Shown piece after piece: positions 1 to 10,545 of a stretch of 64,000 nt of DNA (its first letter is position 1; every line of letters begins with the position of its first letter). The translations under genes and the position numbers were made by a program. The notes under the pieces are model-generated. The model saw only the letters and a list, made by a program, of their open reading frames with translations, made no database searches and was not told the DNA's origin. This DNA is from Salvelinus alpinus (Eukaryota; Chordata; Actinopteri; Salmoniformes; Salmonidae), in NCBI RefSeq assembly GCF_045679555.1, contig NC_092094.1, positions 32,792,655 to 32,856,654 of the forward strand. The letters run 5' to 3'.

Positions 1-1573
1 ACATTGGGCAGGAGGTTAGGAAGTGCAGCTCAGTTTCCACCTCATTTTGTGGGCAGTGAGCACATAGCCTGTCTTCTCTTGAGAGCCATGTCTGCCTACG
101 GCGGCCTTTCTCAATAGCAAGGCTATGCTCACTGAGTCTGTACATAGTCAAAGCTTTCCTTAAGTTTGGGTCAGTCACAGTGGTCAGGTATTCTGCCACT
201 GTGTACTCTCTGTTTAGGGCCAAATAGCATTCTAGTTTGCTCTGTTTTTTTGTTAATTCTTTCCAATGTGTCAAGTAATTATCTTTTTGTTTTCTCATGA
301 TTTGGTTGGGTCTAATTGTGCTGTTGTCCTGGGGCTCTGTGGGGTGTGTTTGTGTTTGTGAACAGAGCCCTAGGACCAGCTTGCTTAGGGGACTCTTCTC
401 CAGGTTCATCTCTCTGTAGGTGATGGCTTTGTTATGGAAGGTTTGGGAATCGCTTCCTTTTAGGTGGTTGTAGAATTTAACGGCTCTTTTCTGGATTTTG
501 ATAATTAGTGGGTATCGGCCTAATTCTGCTCTGCATGCATTATTTGGTGTTCTACGTTGTACACGGAGGATATTTTTGCAGAATTCTGCATGCAGAGTCT
601 CAATTTGGTGTTTGTCCCATTTTGTGAAGTCTTGGTTGGTGAGCGGACCCCAGACCTCACAACCATAAAGGGCAATGGGCTCTATGACTGATTCAAGTAT
701 TTTTAGCCAGATCCTAATTGGTATGTTGAAATTTATGTTCCTTTTGATGGCATAGAATGCCCTTCTTGCCTTGTCTCTCAGATCGTTCACAGCTTTGTGG
801 AAGTTACCTGTGGCGCTGATGTTTAGACCGAGGTATGTATAGTTTTTTGTGTGCTCTAGGGCAACAGTGTCTAGATGGAATTTGTGGTCCTGGCGACTGG
901 ACCTTTTTTGGAACACCATTATTTTGGTCTTACTGAGATTTACTGTCAGGGCCCAGGTCTAACAGAATCTGTGCAGAAGATCTAGGTGCTGCTGTAGGCC
1001 CTCCTTGGTTGGTGACAGAAGCACCAGATCATCAGCAAACAGTAGACATTTGACTTCGGATTCTAGTAGGGTGAGGCCGGGTGCTGCAGACTGTTCTAGT
1101 GCCCGCGCCAATTCGTTGATATATATGTTGAAGAGGGTGGGGCTTAAGCTGCATCCCTGTCTCACCCCACGACCCTGTGTGAAGAAATGTGTGTGTTTTT
1201 TGCCAATTTTAACCGCACACTTGTTGTTTGTGTACATGGATTTTATAATGTCGTATGTTTTACCCCCAACACCACTTTCCATCAATTTGAAAAGCAGACC
1301 CTCATGCCAAATTGAGTCGAAGGCTTTTTTGAAATCAACAAAGCATGAGAAGACTTTGCCTTTGTTTTGGTTTGTTTGGTTGTCAATTAGGGTGTGTAGG
1401 GTGAATACATGGTCTGTTGTACGGTAATTTGGTAAAATTAATGATTTGTTAATGCAGAGTTTTTTCCCAAGGTTACTGTTGACGCATATTCCACGGTAGT
1501 TATTGGGGTCAAATTTGTCTCCACTTTTGTGGATTGGGGTGATCAGTCCTTGGTTCCAAATATACTCACACCT
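1..1573 (-). mobile_element. Non-LTR retrotransposon fragment (LINE, RT to C-terminal zinc-finger region)
   Basis: Read on the minus strand this is the reverse transcriptase and C-terminal part of a LINE. The open part is 1573 to 959; it shows FVDFKKAFDSIWH, RQGCSLSPTLFNIYINE and the catalytic FADDLVLLS block. Below 959 the frame is broken, but LINE-like sequence continues to the window edge (for example CEVWGPL, then a Cys/His-rich stretch). The endonuclease half is absent, so the copy is 5'-truncated near 1573 and its 3' end is off the window. It lies antisense in an intron of frmd4a, with its 5' end about 28 bp from the next splice acceptor. The LINE clade is not resolved by eye. Confidence 0.85.
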
Positions 1574-1600
1574 TCCCTCTTTCTCTCTCTCTCTCTTCAG

Positions 1601-1838
1601 ACGACCCCCAGGTGACAGGGACCCCGACCTTCTCTCCGGCAGCATCTCCACAAAAGGGCCTCCCTCCCCGGCCTCCCTCCCACAGCCGGCCCCCTCCTCC
1701 CCAGTCCCTAGAAGGCCTTAGGCACCTGCACTACTCTCGCTCCGAATACGACAAGTCCCCCATCAAACCCAAGATGTGGAGCGAGTCCTCGCTGGACGAA
1801 CCCTACGAGAGGGTAAAAAAACGCTCCTCACACTCCAG
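1601..1838 (+). CDS. frmd4a: frmd4a internal coding exon (proline-rich linker)
   Basis: A clean exon with a pyrimidine tract and cttcag acceptor ending at 1600 and donor gtgagag at 1839. It encodes about 79 residues beginning DPQVTGTPTFSPAASPQK, then a PPRPPSHSRPPPP proline-rich run and KMWSESSLDEPYERVKKRSS. This agrees with my memory of the disordered region C-terminal to the FERM domain in FRMD4A, a scaffold at epithelial junctions that binds cytohesin/Par-complex partners. It ends in phase 2 (AG) and joins the next exon in frame. FRMD4B is the alternative paralogue; the later exons favour FRMD4A. The upstream exons, including the FERM domain, lie outside the window. Confidence 0.85.
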
Positions 1839-1975
1839 GTGAGAGGTCAACTCTGTTGCCATGACGATAGATCTATACTGGGGGCATGGGGCATGTGATA
1901 GTTGGTTTAACGATAGTAGAATGATTAGAAAATAGCAATAGTAATGTTAAGTGCTCTCTCTCTCTCCCTGGCCAG

Positions 1976-2137
1976 TCACAGGCGGTTCCCCAGCTCTGGT
2001 ACTTGTGGGGAGGCAGGAGGCAGTAACTCTCTGCAGAGTAGCCCCATCAGGAGCCTTCCTCACTGGAGCGCCCAGTCCAGCATGCCCTCTACCCCTGACC
2101 TGAGGACCAGGACCCCTCAATATGTACACTCCACCAG
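1976..2137 (+). CDS. frmd4a: frmd4a internal coding exon
   Basis: Acceptor ccctggccag ends at 1975 and donor gtaacc starts at 2138; 162 bp. It joins the previous exon as AG+T and reads SHRRFPSSGTCGEAGGSN, then SPIRSLPHW and SSMPSTPDL, serine/proline-rich low-complexity sequence conserved in FRMD4 proteins. It ends in phase 2 again, so it could be skipped without a frame change. Confidence 0.85.
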
Positions 2138-2264
2138 GTAACCGCTAGATAACTTTGGAATAACCTTCAGATAACCGCCACACTACGGTCACCTCACTAG
2201 GTCAAAGCCTCAACCTTACTGGAAAATCTCTCTCTCTATCTCCATCTCTCCCTCCTTTCACCAG

Positions 2265-2603
2265 GTCTGTGGACATCAGTCCCACCCGTCTGCACAGTCT
2301 GGTTCAGCACTTTAGGAACCGCAGCTCCAGCCTGGAATCTCAGGGCAAGCTTCTGGCCTCTGACCCTGACACACACACTCACACCGACACCCTGGGAGCC
2401 CTGGGCAGCCCTGACTTCTTCCTGGCCCCAGGGACACGCAGCTCCAACGGCTCGGACCCGCTGGATGACTGTTCGTCCTGTACTTCCCAGAGCAGCTCAG
2501 AACACTACTACCCTGGGGTAGCTCCGGGCTCCAACCCTAACTACTCCACCCTGGGAGAGGACTCCCCCTCCAAAGCCAGGCAGAGACAGAGGCAGAGGCA
2601 CAG
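2265..2603 (+). CDS. frmd4a: frmd4a internal coding exon
   Basis: Acceptor ttcaccag ends at 2264 and donor gttagt starts at 2604; 339 bp, about 113 residues. Conserved blocks are SVDISPTRLHSLVQHFRNRS, RSSNGSDPLDDCSSCTSQSS and NYSTLGEDSPSKARQRQRQR. A short fish-specific Thr/His insertion (THTHTDT) comes from a CA-rich stretch. The exon keeps the 2-2 phase pattern of its neighbours. Confidence 0.87.
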
Positions 2604-2718
2604 GTTAGTACAGCAGAGCTGGGTGTGTCCAGGGATTTACTTTGGACTTGTTCAGCAATCCTTGGAGGATCTCTGTGACATGTTCTATGTTTAATGTGTA
2701 TATCCTCTCTCTCTCCAG

Positions 2719-3290
2719 GTCTGCAGGTCACCTTGGTTCCTCTAACTCTGGCTCCATGCCCAACCTTGCAGCCAAGAACGGATCAGGGGGCGGTGGTACG
2801 GGGGGAGCAGGGACTGGGTCAGGGCAGCACGGGGTGTACCTCCACAGCCAGAGCCAGCCCTCGTCCCAGTACCGGATTAAAGAGTACCCCCTGTACGTAG
2901 AGGGAAGCCCCAACCCGGTGGTGGTGCGCAGCCTGGAGAGTGACCAGGAGGGCCACTACAGCGTCAAGGCCCAGTTCAAAACCTCCAGCTCCTACACAGC
3001 CGGGGGCCTCTACAAGGAGACCTGGGGGGGTGAGGAGGGGGGAGAGGGGAGTGGCAGACTCACCCCGTCCCGCTCCCAGATTGTACGGACTCCCTCACTG
3101 GGGCGAGAGGGGGGAGGGGGGGGGAGGGCGGTGGTGTCGGACGAGCTGAGGTGTTGGTACCAGCGCTCATCGGGCAGTCTAAAGGAGAGGAGTCACTGTG
3201 GCTCCAATGCGTCAGACAGCGGCTCGTTGCAAGGCACTCTGGGACACGGACGAGGCAACAGGGTGGGGACGCTCGCCAAGGGATCGCCAG
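2719..3290 (+). CDS. frmd4a: frmd4a large coding exon
   Basis: Acceptor ctctccag ends at 2718 and donor gtgggtg starts at 3291; 572 bp, about 190 residues. It contains SNSGSMPNLAAK, a glycine-rich run, YLHSQSQPSSQYRIKEYPLY, VVRSLESDQEGHYSVKAQFK, LTPSRSQIVRTPSLGR and SDELRCWYQRS. These match the most conserved C-terminal blocks of FRMD4A that I recall. The exon is very GC-rich with G-runs near 3018-3130. It ends in phase 1 (G). Confidence 0.88.
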
Positions 3291-3833
3291 GTGGGTGACA
3301 ACACACCACACACTCATCACCCTCAGCGGGATCGCAACAACACGACTTCCGCTTTTGGATGTTAACAATGTGAACAATGTGAACTCCTCTACCACTTTTT
3401 CTGGATTGGTTGAATAGCAGAGACCCTCTCCCGACAGTTTTTTTTTAAATTTTACACCAGCTACATTAGGTTACACAGACATAGTTTATGTTCAAAGCTA
3501 AGTTTGGAGTTTTGACTGGGTTTGCTCAGGCAGTGTTAAGGATAGATGTTACATTTCCTATTATTTACATTCAGATTATGAGACTGATGTGCTGCCTACT
3601 GCGCCAACAAGGCCTGTGTGTGAAGGAGAGGGGCCTCTGTTAAGGAGAGTGTGCGTAAAGCGATCCCTGAACTAAAGGAGCCTGTTTGTCACAATGGTCA
3701 CACCCCCACTTTAAGCCCCCTATCTGAGGCATAGCTGGGATTCCGCAGCCCCTGACCACCGACCTTTGTCTTTGTGCGTGTGTGTGTGTATAACTGTGTG
3801 TAACTGTGTATAACTGTGTGTCTCTCTGTATAG

Positions 3834-3936
3834 CAGCTTCCCCTCACAGCCAGAGGAGTGTGACTCCCTCCAGTGAACAGGCTGCCACCCCCATACCCCC
3901 CTGCAGCCCACAACACATCCTCAACTGGCAGAGCGG
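3834..3936 (+). CDS. frmd4a: frmd4a penultimate coding exon, tandem NAGNAG acceptor
   Basis: It reads SPHSQRSVTPSSEQAATP then PCSPQHILNWQSG, matching the FRMD4A segment before the C-terminus. The acceptor is ambiguous: tagcag allows exon starts at 3834 or 3837, both in frame, differing by one residue. The donor is gtaaga at 3938 minus one (ggGTAAGA, exon end 3936), leaving phase 2 (GG). Both downstream terminal exons begin so as to complete a glycine codon. Confidence 0.83.
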
Positions 3937-4497
3937 GTAAGATACTCATACACACAACCTATACACACACACACACACAAACTGCACACACACAAACTAC
4001 ATACACATACACACACCAATACATCATTGGCAGATTTTGTTATAACGTGTTTGGGGATGAAGACCAGGCACTCAGGATCCTGCTCCTATTGGGCCTTTAA
4101 CCCTGGGTTAAAGGGTAAAGGTTAGAAGCTCTGGCTCCTGTATTACAATTCACAGGACATAATCTGCATCCTATCAAAGCATCTTCAGCTCTGCTTCTCT
4201 TTATAACCTCTTTTTTACCTCCAACCTACACACACCCTTTGCCCTTCTGCAGCACGGGACTCAGTCTAGCTACTGATCACAGGGCTGTCTTGTCTTCCTA
4301 AAGGACTTGGACTTGACGTTGTTCTAACTCTCACCCTCACACTAAATACGCCAGAGTGATTTGTTAACTTCTCTCTCCTCTCTTTCTCTTTCGCTCTTCT
4401 CTCTTTTTCCTTCTCATTCCGTCCCTGTTCATCTCTCGCCCTCTCTGTCTGTACTAACCTCTCTGCTGTCTGTCTGTCTGTGTGTTTCCTGGTTTAG

Positions 4498-4567
4498 CGG
4501 TACAGCAGACAGCTCTCCTACTGAAGACGTGTGTCAGTCTCCCCCTCAGCCCAGCTCTGAAGCATAG
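4498..4567 (+). CDS. frmd4a: frmd4a alternative C-terminal exon A (stop-containing)
   Basis: Acceptor tggtttag ends at 4497. Spliced to the previous exon it reads GGTADSSPTEDVCQSPPQPS and stops at TAG 4565-4567. It resembles the human FRMD4A C-terminus that ends without a PDZ ligand. A possible donor (AGAG|gtactg) follows at 4570, so this may be a 72-nt cassette exon (4498-4569) whose inclusion ends the protein early. Transcript evidence would decide between terminal and cassette exon. Confidence 0.7.
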
Positions 4568-4780
4568 AGGTACTGTCTGTCTGCCAGGACTCTGCCAGAA
4601 CACAGACCTAGAAACACAACAGATAGACCAGCGAACAACAGAAAAACAATGTAGAACCATAGACCATAGAACCAATCCTGTGTGAACACGTAGAAACACA
4701 CCCCATAGAATGAGTCCTGACACAAAGACATAGAAACCTGAACTAGCTAAGGGACGTAGAAATAGATCCGCTTGACTAGA

Positions 4781-6420
4781 TACAGTGCCTTGCAGAAGTA
4801 TTCACCCCCTTTGGCATTTTTTCTATTTTGTTGCATTACAACCTATAATTTAAATGGATTTTTATTTGGATTTCATGTAATGGACATACACAAAATAGCC
4901 CAAATTGGTGAAGTGAAATTAAGAAAATAACGTGTTTCAAAAAATCTAATTAAAATAAAAACGGAAAAGTGGTGCATTCATATGTATTCACCCCTTTGCT
5001 ATGAAACCCCTAAATAAGATCTGGTGCAACCAATTACCTTCAGAAGTCACATAATGATTTATATAAAGTCCACCTGTGTGCAATCTAAGTGTCACATGAT
5101 CTGTCACATGATCTCAGCATATATACACCTGTTCTGAAAGGCCCCAGAGTCTGAAACACCACTAAGCAAGGGGCTCCACCAAGCAAGCGGCACCATGAAG
5201 ACCAAGGAGCGCTCCAAACAGGTCAGGGGCAAAGTTGTGGAGAAGTACAGATCAGGGTTGGGTTATAAAAAAATATCCGAAACTTTGAACATCCCACGGA
5301 GCACCATTAAATCCATTATTAAAAAATGGAAAGAATATGGCACCACAACAAATCTGCCAAGAGAGGGCCGCCGACCAAAACTCACGGACCAGGCAAGGAG
5401 GGCATTAATTAGAGAGACAACAAAGAGACCAAAGATAACCCTGAAGGAGCTGCAAAGCTCCACAGCAGAGATTGGAGTATCTGTCCATTGGACCACTTTA
5501 AGCTGTACACTCCACAGAGCTGGGCTTTACGGAAGAGTGGCCCAAAAAAATAAGCAAACATGTTTGGTGTTCGCCAAAAGGCATGTGGGAGACTCCCCAT
5601 GTGGGAGACTTCCTCTCTGTTCAGATGAGACTAAAATGTAGCATTTTGGCCATCAAGGAAAACTCTATGTCTGGAGCAAACCCAACACCTCTCATCACCC
5701 CGAGAACACCATCCCCACAGTGAAGCATGGTGGTGGCAGCATCATGCTGTGGGGATGTTTTTCATCAACAGGAACTAGGAAACTGGTCAGAATTTAAGGA
5801 ATGATGGAGGGCGCTAAATACAGGGAAATTCTTGAGGGAAACCTGTTTCAGTCTTCCAGAGATTTGAGACTGGGACGGAGGTTCACCTTCCAGCAGGACA
5901 ATGATCTGAAGCATACTACTAAAGTAACACTCGAGTGGTTTAAGGGAAAACATTTCATGTCTTGGAATGGCCTAGTCAAAGCCCAGACCTCAATCCAATT
6001 GAGAATCTGTGGTATGACTTAAAGATTGCTGTACACCAGCGGAACCCATCCAACTTAAAGGAGCTGGAGCAGTTTTGCCTTGAAGAATGGGCAAAAATCC
6101 CAGTGGCTAGATGTGCCAAGCTTATAGAGACATACCCCACGAGACTTGCAGCTGTAATTGCTGCAAAAGTTGGCTCTACAAAGTATTGACTTTGGGGGGG
6201 TGAATAGTTATGCACGCTCAAGTTTTCAATGTTTTTGTCTTAATTCTTGTTTGTTCACAATAAAAAATATTTTCCATTTTCAAAGTGGTAGGCATGTTGT
6301 GTAAATGAAATGATACAAACCCCCAAAAAATCTATTTTAATTCCAGGTTGTAAGATAGGAAAAATGGCAACAAAATAGGAAAAATGCCAATGGGGGTGAA
6401 TACTTTCGCAAGCCACTGTA
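4781..6420 (+). mobile_element. Tc1-type DNA transposon, TA target duplication
   Basis: Terminal inverted repeats begin cagtgccttgcagaagtatt at 4783 and end with the complementary cgcaagccactg at 6418. The duplicated target is TA (4781-4782 and 6419-6420). The body is about 1.64 kb, the usual length for a complete fish Tc1. It lies sense in the frmd4a intron between the two alternative C-terminal exons. Confidence 0.93.
5195..6189 (+). pseudogene. Broken Tc1 transposase
   Basis: It starts at ATG 5195 with the paired-like helix-turn-helix (SGLGYKKISETLNIPRSTI). The first catalytic aspartate lies in SDETK, followed at once by an in-frame stop (5639-5641). A local duplication around 5580-5610 has altered the residues before it. 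Downstream pieces in other frames show [21 protein letters not shown] and [17 protein letters not shown]. There is another stop near 5797 and a frameshift near 5960-5990. It ends AAKVGSTKY at 6189. It cannot encode active transposase. Confidence 0.92.
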
Positions 6421-6674
6421 TGTAGAAACAGAACCTGAACTAGATCAGTGGTGTAGAAATAGAATCCCTTGTCTAGATTCTAAGTATTGTACCAACTGCT
6501 GAGTTGAATAGGGTCTTCCCATTTCTAATCCATTCTAATAGCAGGTTTGGGAATGGTGTCTGTTCTATCTGCTTTGTTTCTATGGCTGTAACTGGACTGC
6601 ATGTCTGCTGTGTGTGGCTGTCCCTGTTTCTGCCTGTAGCTGCTCTCTACAGTAAACCCTAACCCTCACTACTG

Positions 6675-6848
6675 TACACTCTTAGAAAAAAAGTCTGTCC
6701 ACATAGGATAATTATTTTTGGTTCCATATAGAACCCTCTGTGGTAAAAGTAATACCTGGAACCAAAAATGGTTCCTCAAAGGGTTCTCCTATGGGGACAG
6801 CTAAAGGACCCTTTAGGTTCTAGATAACACCTTTTTTCTAACAGTGTA
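6675..6848. repeat. Small palindromic MITE (TA target)
   Basis: Ends are cactcttagaaaaaaag and cttttttctaacagtg in inverted orientation, flanked by TA on both sides (6675-6676, 6847-6848). The interior repeats ggttcc/ggaacc and gaaccct/agggttc modules in inverted order, a familiar teleost MITE pattern. No coding capacity. Confidence 0.75.
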
Positions 6849-7404
6849 CTGTAGGGCTGAATCCATTTAGTCAACTGGTCGATTATTTAGTCGACTGAGA
6901 TTTCTTTAGTCGAGCAGTAGCAACAACAAAAAATGTTTTTAAACATGGTGTACAAGACACCTATCTGATTCGCGTCTGTCTGTGTGCACTGATCCATTGT
7001 GGAGGCCGTGGGGATGGCACAGTCCATTACTAAGACATGTGCTTCTGAAATTGTATATGGTGATATTATGTAAGAACAATGGTGAAACACAAATAAAAAT
7101 AATATTATTTTATAACAAATGTGCTTTCTCCCACATTGAATAGTGGTCACTGTCCGCGGTTCTGAAACACATCAGTGCACTGTTGAATTGGTGCCTTTTC
7201 CTAGACCATGTTGCTATGTGCATAATAGCAAAGTTAACCAGCATATTGAGAACAATGCAGCGAAGGCAGCAGCGGAGTTAAGAGACGAGAAAACAGCCCT
7301 TGCCTTAATTGCCTAAGAAAATGAGGAGAGAGGAAACCCCAACTTAATTAGGTCTATAATCAACAGCCTGTTAAATGTGCCTGGCTTTATAAAACATCCA
7401 TATA

Positions 7405-8516
7405 CAGTGTATTCAGCCCCCTTGACTTTTCCCACATGTTGTTATGTTACATCCTTGTTCTAAAATGGATTAAATAGATTTTTTTTCAATCACATAATAC
7501 CCCATAATGACAAAGGAAAAACAGGTTTTCAGCAATTTTTGCTCATTTATATATATTTTTTTACTGAAATATCAAATGTACATAAGTATTCAGACCTTTT
7601 ACTCAGTACTTTGTTGAAGCACTTTTGGCAGCCACAAGTTTTCTTGGGTACAAGCTTGGCACACCTGTATTTGGGGAATTTCTCCCGTTCTTCTCTGCAG
7701 ATCCTCTCAAGCTCTGTCAGGTTGGATGGGGAGCATCGCTGCACAGCTATTTTCAGGTCTCTCCAGAGATGTTCGATCGGGTTCAAGTCCGGGCTCTGGC
7801 TAGGCCACTCAAGGACATTCAGAGACTTATCCTGAAGCCACTCCTGCTTTGTCTTGGCTGTGTGCTGAGGGTGGTTGTCCTGTTGGAAGGTAAACCTTCG
7901 CCCCAGTCTCCGGTCCTGAACACTCTGGAGCAGGTTTTCATCAAGGAACTCTCTGTACTTTGCTCCGTTCATCTTTCCCTCGATCCTGACTAGTCTCCCA
8001 GTCCCTGCCGCTGAAAAACATCCCCACAGCATAATTCTGCCACCACCATGCTTCACCGTAGGGGTGGTGCCAGGTTTCCTCATGTGCAAGTAAAAGGCAC
8101 ATGCAGGCTATCATGTGCCTTTTACTGAGGAGTAAAAGGCACTCTACCATAAAGGCAGGGACTGGGCCATTCTACCATCTGGCCACTCTACCATAAAGGC
8201 CTGATTGGTGGAGTGCTGCAGAGATGGTTGTCCTTCTGGAAGGTTCTTCCATCTCCACAGAGGAACTCTGGAGCTTTGTCAGAGTGACCATCCGGTTCTT
8301 GGTCACCTCCCTGACCAAGGCCCTTCTCCCCCGATTGCTCAGTTTGGCCGGGCGGCCAGCTCTAGGAAGTGTCTTATTGGTTCCAAACTTCTTCCATTTA
8401 AGAATGATAGAGGACCTTCAATGCTGCATAATAATTGTTATCCATTTTAGAATAAGGCTAGAACGTAACAAAATGTGGAAAAAGAGAAGGGGTCTGAATA
8501 CTTTCCGAATACACTG
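7405..8516 (-). mobile_element. Internally deleted Tc1 nested in the hAT element
   Basis: Inverted ends cagtgtattcagccccctt and ggtctgaatactttccgaat...cactg, with TA at 7403-7404 and 8517-8518. At 1112 bp it is about 500 bp shorter than a full Tc1. The missing part includes the start of the transposase gene. A rearranged patch with a perfect 15-bp hairpin lies at 8089-8126. Confidence 0.9.
7547..8420 (-). pseudogene. Tc1 transposase remnant
   Basis: Minus-strand frame 8089 to 7547 shows [32 protein letters not shown] (second catalytic Asp) and [20 protein letters not shown] (third acidic residue). An N-terminal piece with RAGRPAKLS and TLTKLQ-like sequence is readable at about 8420-8210. The first DDE aspartate block and the initiator region are missing. 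Non-functional. Confidence 0.88.
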
Positions 8517-10402
8517 TATATTTACAGAAATAAGACAGATCCTGCTTTTGTTGCCAGTTTGAATGTTTGTTTAATAACCTACTGGTTCCGTGCACACCTA
8601 GCCAATATCACAAATGTGGCTGTTTTTAATCTTTGCTCTGCTGTAATAAAGGCTTTACATATTTTTTACCTTAGACCAGCCTCTGGTATTATTTATAATT
8701 ATTTAGTGTCTTTTACACTGTTTCAAATTGTCCAACAAAATATATTAATAATAATAACCATCCTTTTCCCTTGATTTCCTTGTTATTGTTATTATTACAA
8801 TTATTTTTATGTTCATCAATACAATAATAAGTAATGTCGTTATCATTAGTAGGCTTAGTATAGCAGCCTTGTATAACCACCATCGAGCTGTAGGCCTGAG
8901 AGTGCATCCTGTTAAGTCTTAATACCATAACTAACTTAGGCCTCTATTTCAATACTTATATAGGATACTGTATCAATCAATCATTCATTAGTTAATGTCA
9001 TCACACAGCATACGAGTCATTCATGATGTGAAATGCAATCAAGCTTATTAGTTTTAAAAATAAAAAAACAAAGCAACCATTGAATAATTAGCGTAAACAA
9101 TCAATAGGCCTAAACTGTTCCATTTCATAAATTGCATTCACGAATGAATGCGACTGTTTTAAGTCTTTGCTGTAATAAAGGCTTTACAAAAAAATACAGA
9201 CTCTCTGGTACACTTATCATTTATTTGTGTTGTTTCAAACAAAAAGTGATATTGTAATCTTAACAGCACTGGTTTGGTACACATAATACGCTTGCTCCTT
9301 ACTTTCTTTTTCTTGATCTCCAGTATTTTCCATAATTAGTCAAATTTATTCCACACATCTGACTTCTCCTTTACCTCTTGAGCAACCAGTAAACATTCCC
9401 CCTTTTCAAGTTTATTAGTCACGTCCACTGCATCCATTATGGTGTTCAGAGTTTGTTATAACCAATTTAATGAAGTGACTATGATATGCTATAGGTCAGG
9501 CCCTATTGGTCACGTGCATGCAATGCATACATGTGTCACATAAAGAGACCAAGGGTTAAGGGAATAGGGAATGTTTTTCCTAAACAAATTAGGGATTTCA
9601 GTAACATGAACTTTTCAGTCAGAAATGGCTGTAATTATGTTGCAGCTTCAGCAACACGGACAGCGAGATAAACACTGTTGATGTTCTGTGTTGGTCGCTG
9701 CAGCAGGAAGGAGAGAGAGACAGTCACACAGTCACTCGCTGTCTTATTTTTTTAGCACAGCGCAGCAAGTCTGAGCCCGGCAGCACAATCAAATCAATTG
9801 CGGTCGGACTCCCTCTAGTCATTTGTGTTTCTTAATTATTTAATCAAACAATTCGCTTAAAGCATCAGATAAGCTACGTGCATATAGTTAATTTGATTAA
9901 AACAATAGGATGTGTCTATATATGGAAAAATACACGTTTTAATATTTCTACCAATCAAATTGGTCGAAAGAACAGACAACTCTTGGTCGACCATTATATT
10001 TTTTAGTCGGGGACAGCCCTAGTGTACTGTATTACCATCTCTGATTGAACTTGAACTTATTCAACTCAATGGCATTTCTCACTGTTGACTTGTTCGTGAC
10101 GTGTGCTCACATTCTGTCCATCTCAAGGATAGCAAAGCAGCAGCCACAGGGTGTATCCACCATAATACCAGTGTATTCATTATAAAACCATGAAGGGGAG
10201 TGATAAATGCGCTCTAGTCACCTAGTGTAGTTTTAGACTGGTACACTAACAGGACGTGTGAGCTGCCATAGAGACAGAGATATAGGAGGATTGAGAGATC
10301 AGTTTGAAATGAGGCCGGAAAAGTAAAGGCATCATGGATTGTGCACGTTGTTTTCACAAAAGCTTTAGGTCTAGACAAATGAAGTAACCACCAAACCATC
10401 TC

Positions 10403-10438
<36 letters not shown>

Positions 10439-10442
10439 GCAG

Positions 10443-10545
10443 GTCATTCAATGATAGCTGTTTCCTCAGCAGTCCTCTGTGTTCAGAGCTGGCAGATGTC
10501 CAGTGGTACGGACACGACAAGGCCAAACCTGGAACCCTGGTCTGA
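10443..10545 (+). CDS. frmd4a: frmd4a alternative C-terminal exon B with PDZ-ligand end
   Basis: A long pyrimidine tract and ctgcag acceptor end at 10442. Completing the GG from exon 3834-3936 it reads GSFNDSCFLSSPLCSEL then DVQWYGHDKAKPGTLV, with TGA at 10543-10545. This agrees closely with an alternative FRMD4A C-terminus that I recall. The final T-L-V fits a class I PDZ-binding motif, so exon choice would switch PDZ binding on or off. It lies 5.9 kb downstream of the other terminal exon. Confidence 0.86.

Larger units (their letters stand above)
6852..10021. mobile_element. hAT-type element, 8-bp target duplication, non-coding
   Basis: Left end tagggctg and right end cagcccta are inverse of each other, with related subterminal motifs (agtcgac / gtcgacca). 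The flanking 8-mer gtgtactg is identical on both sides (6844-6851 and 10022-10029), which fits a hAT insertion. The element is 3170 bp including a nested Tc1 at 7405-8516. I see no transposase, so it is non-autonomous or decayed. Two related segments at about 8632 and 9165 (both ctgtaataaaggctttaca) suggest an internal duplication. Confidence 0.75.

Noticed and set aside
1601-10545. Assignment to frmd4b
   Set aside because: Both terminal exons and the RQRQRQ and SGSMPNLA blocks fit FRMD4A better from memory; not tested by alignment.
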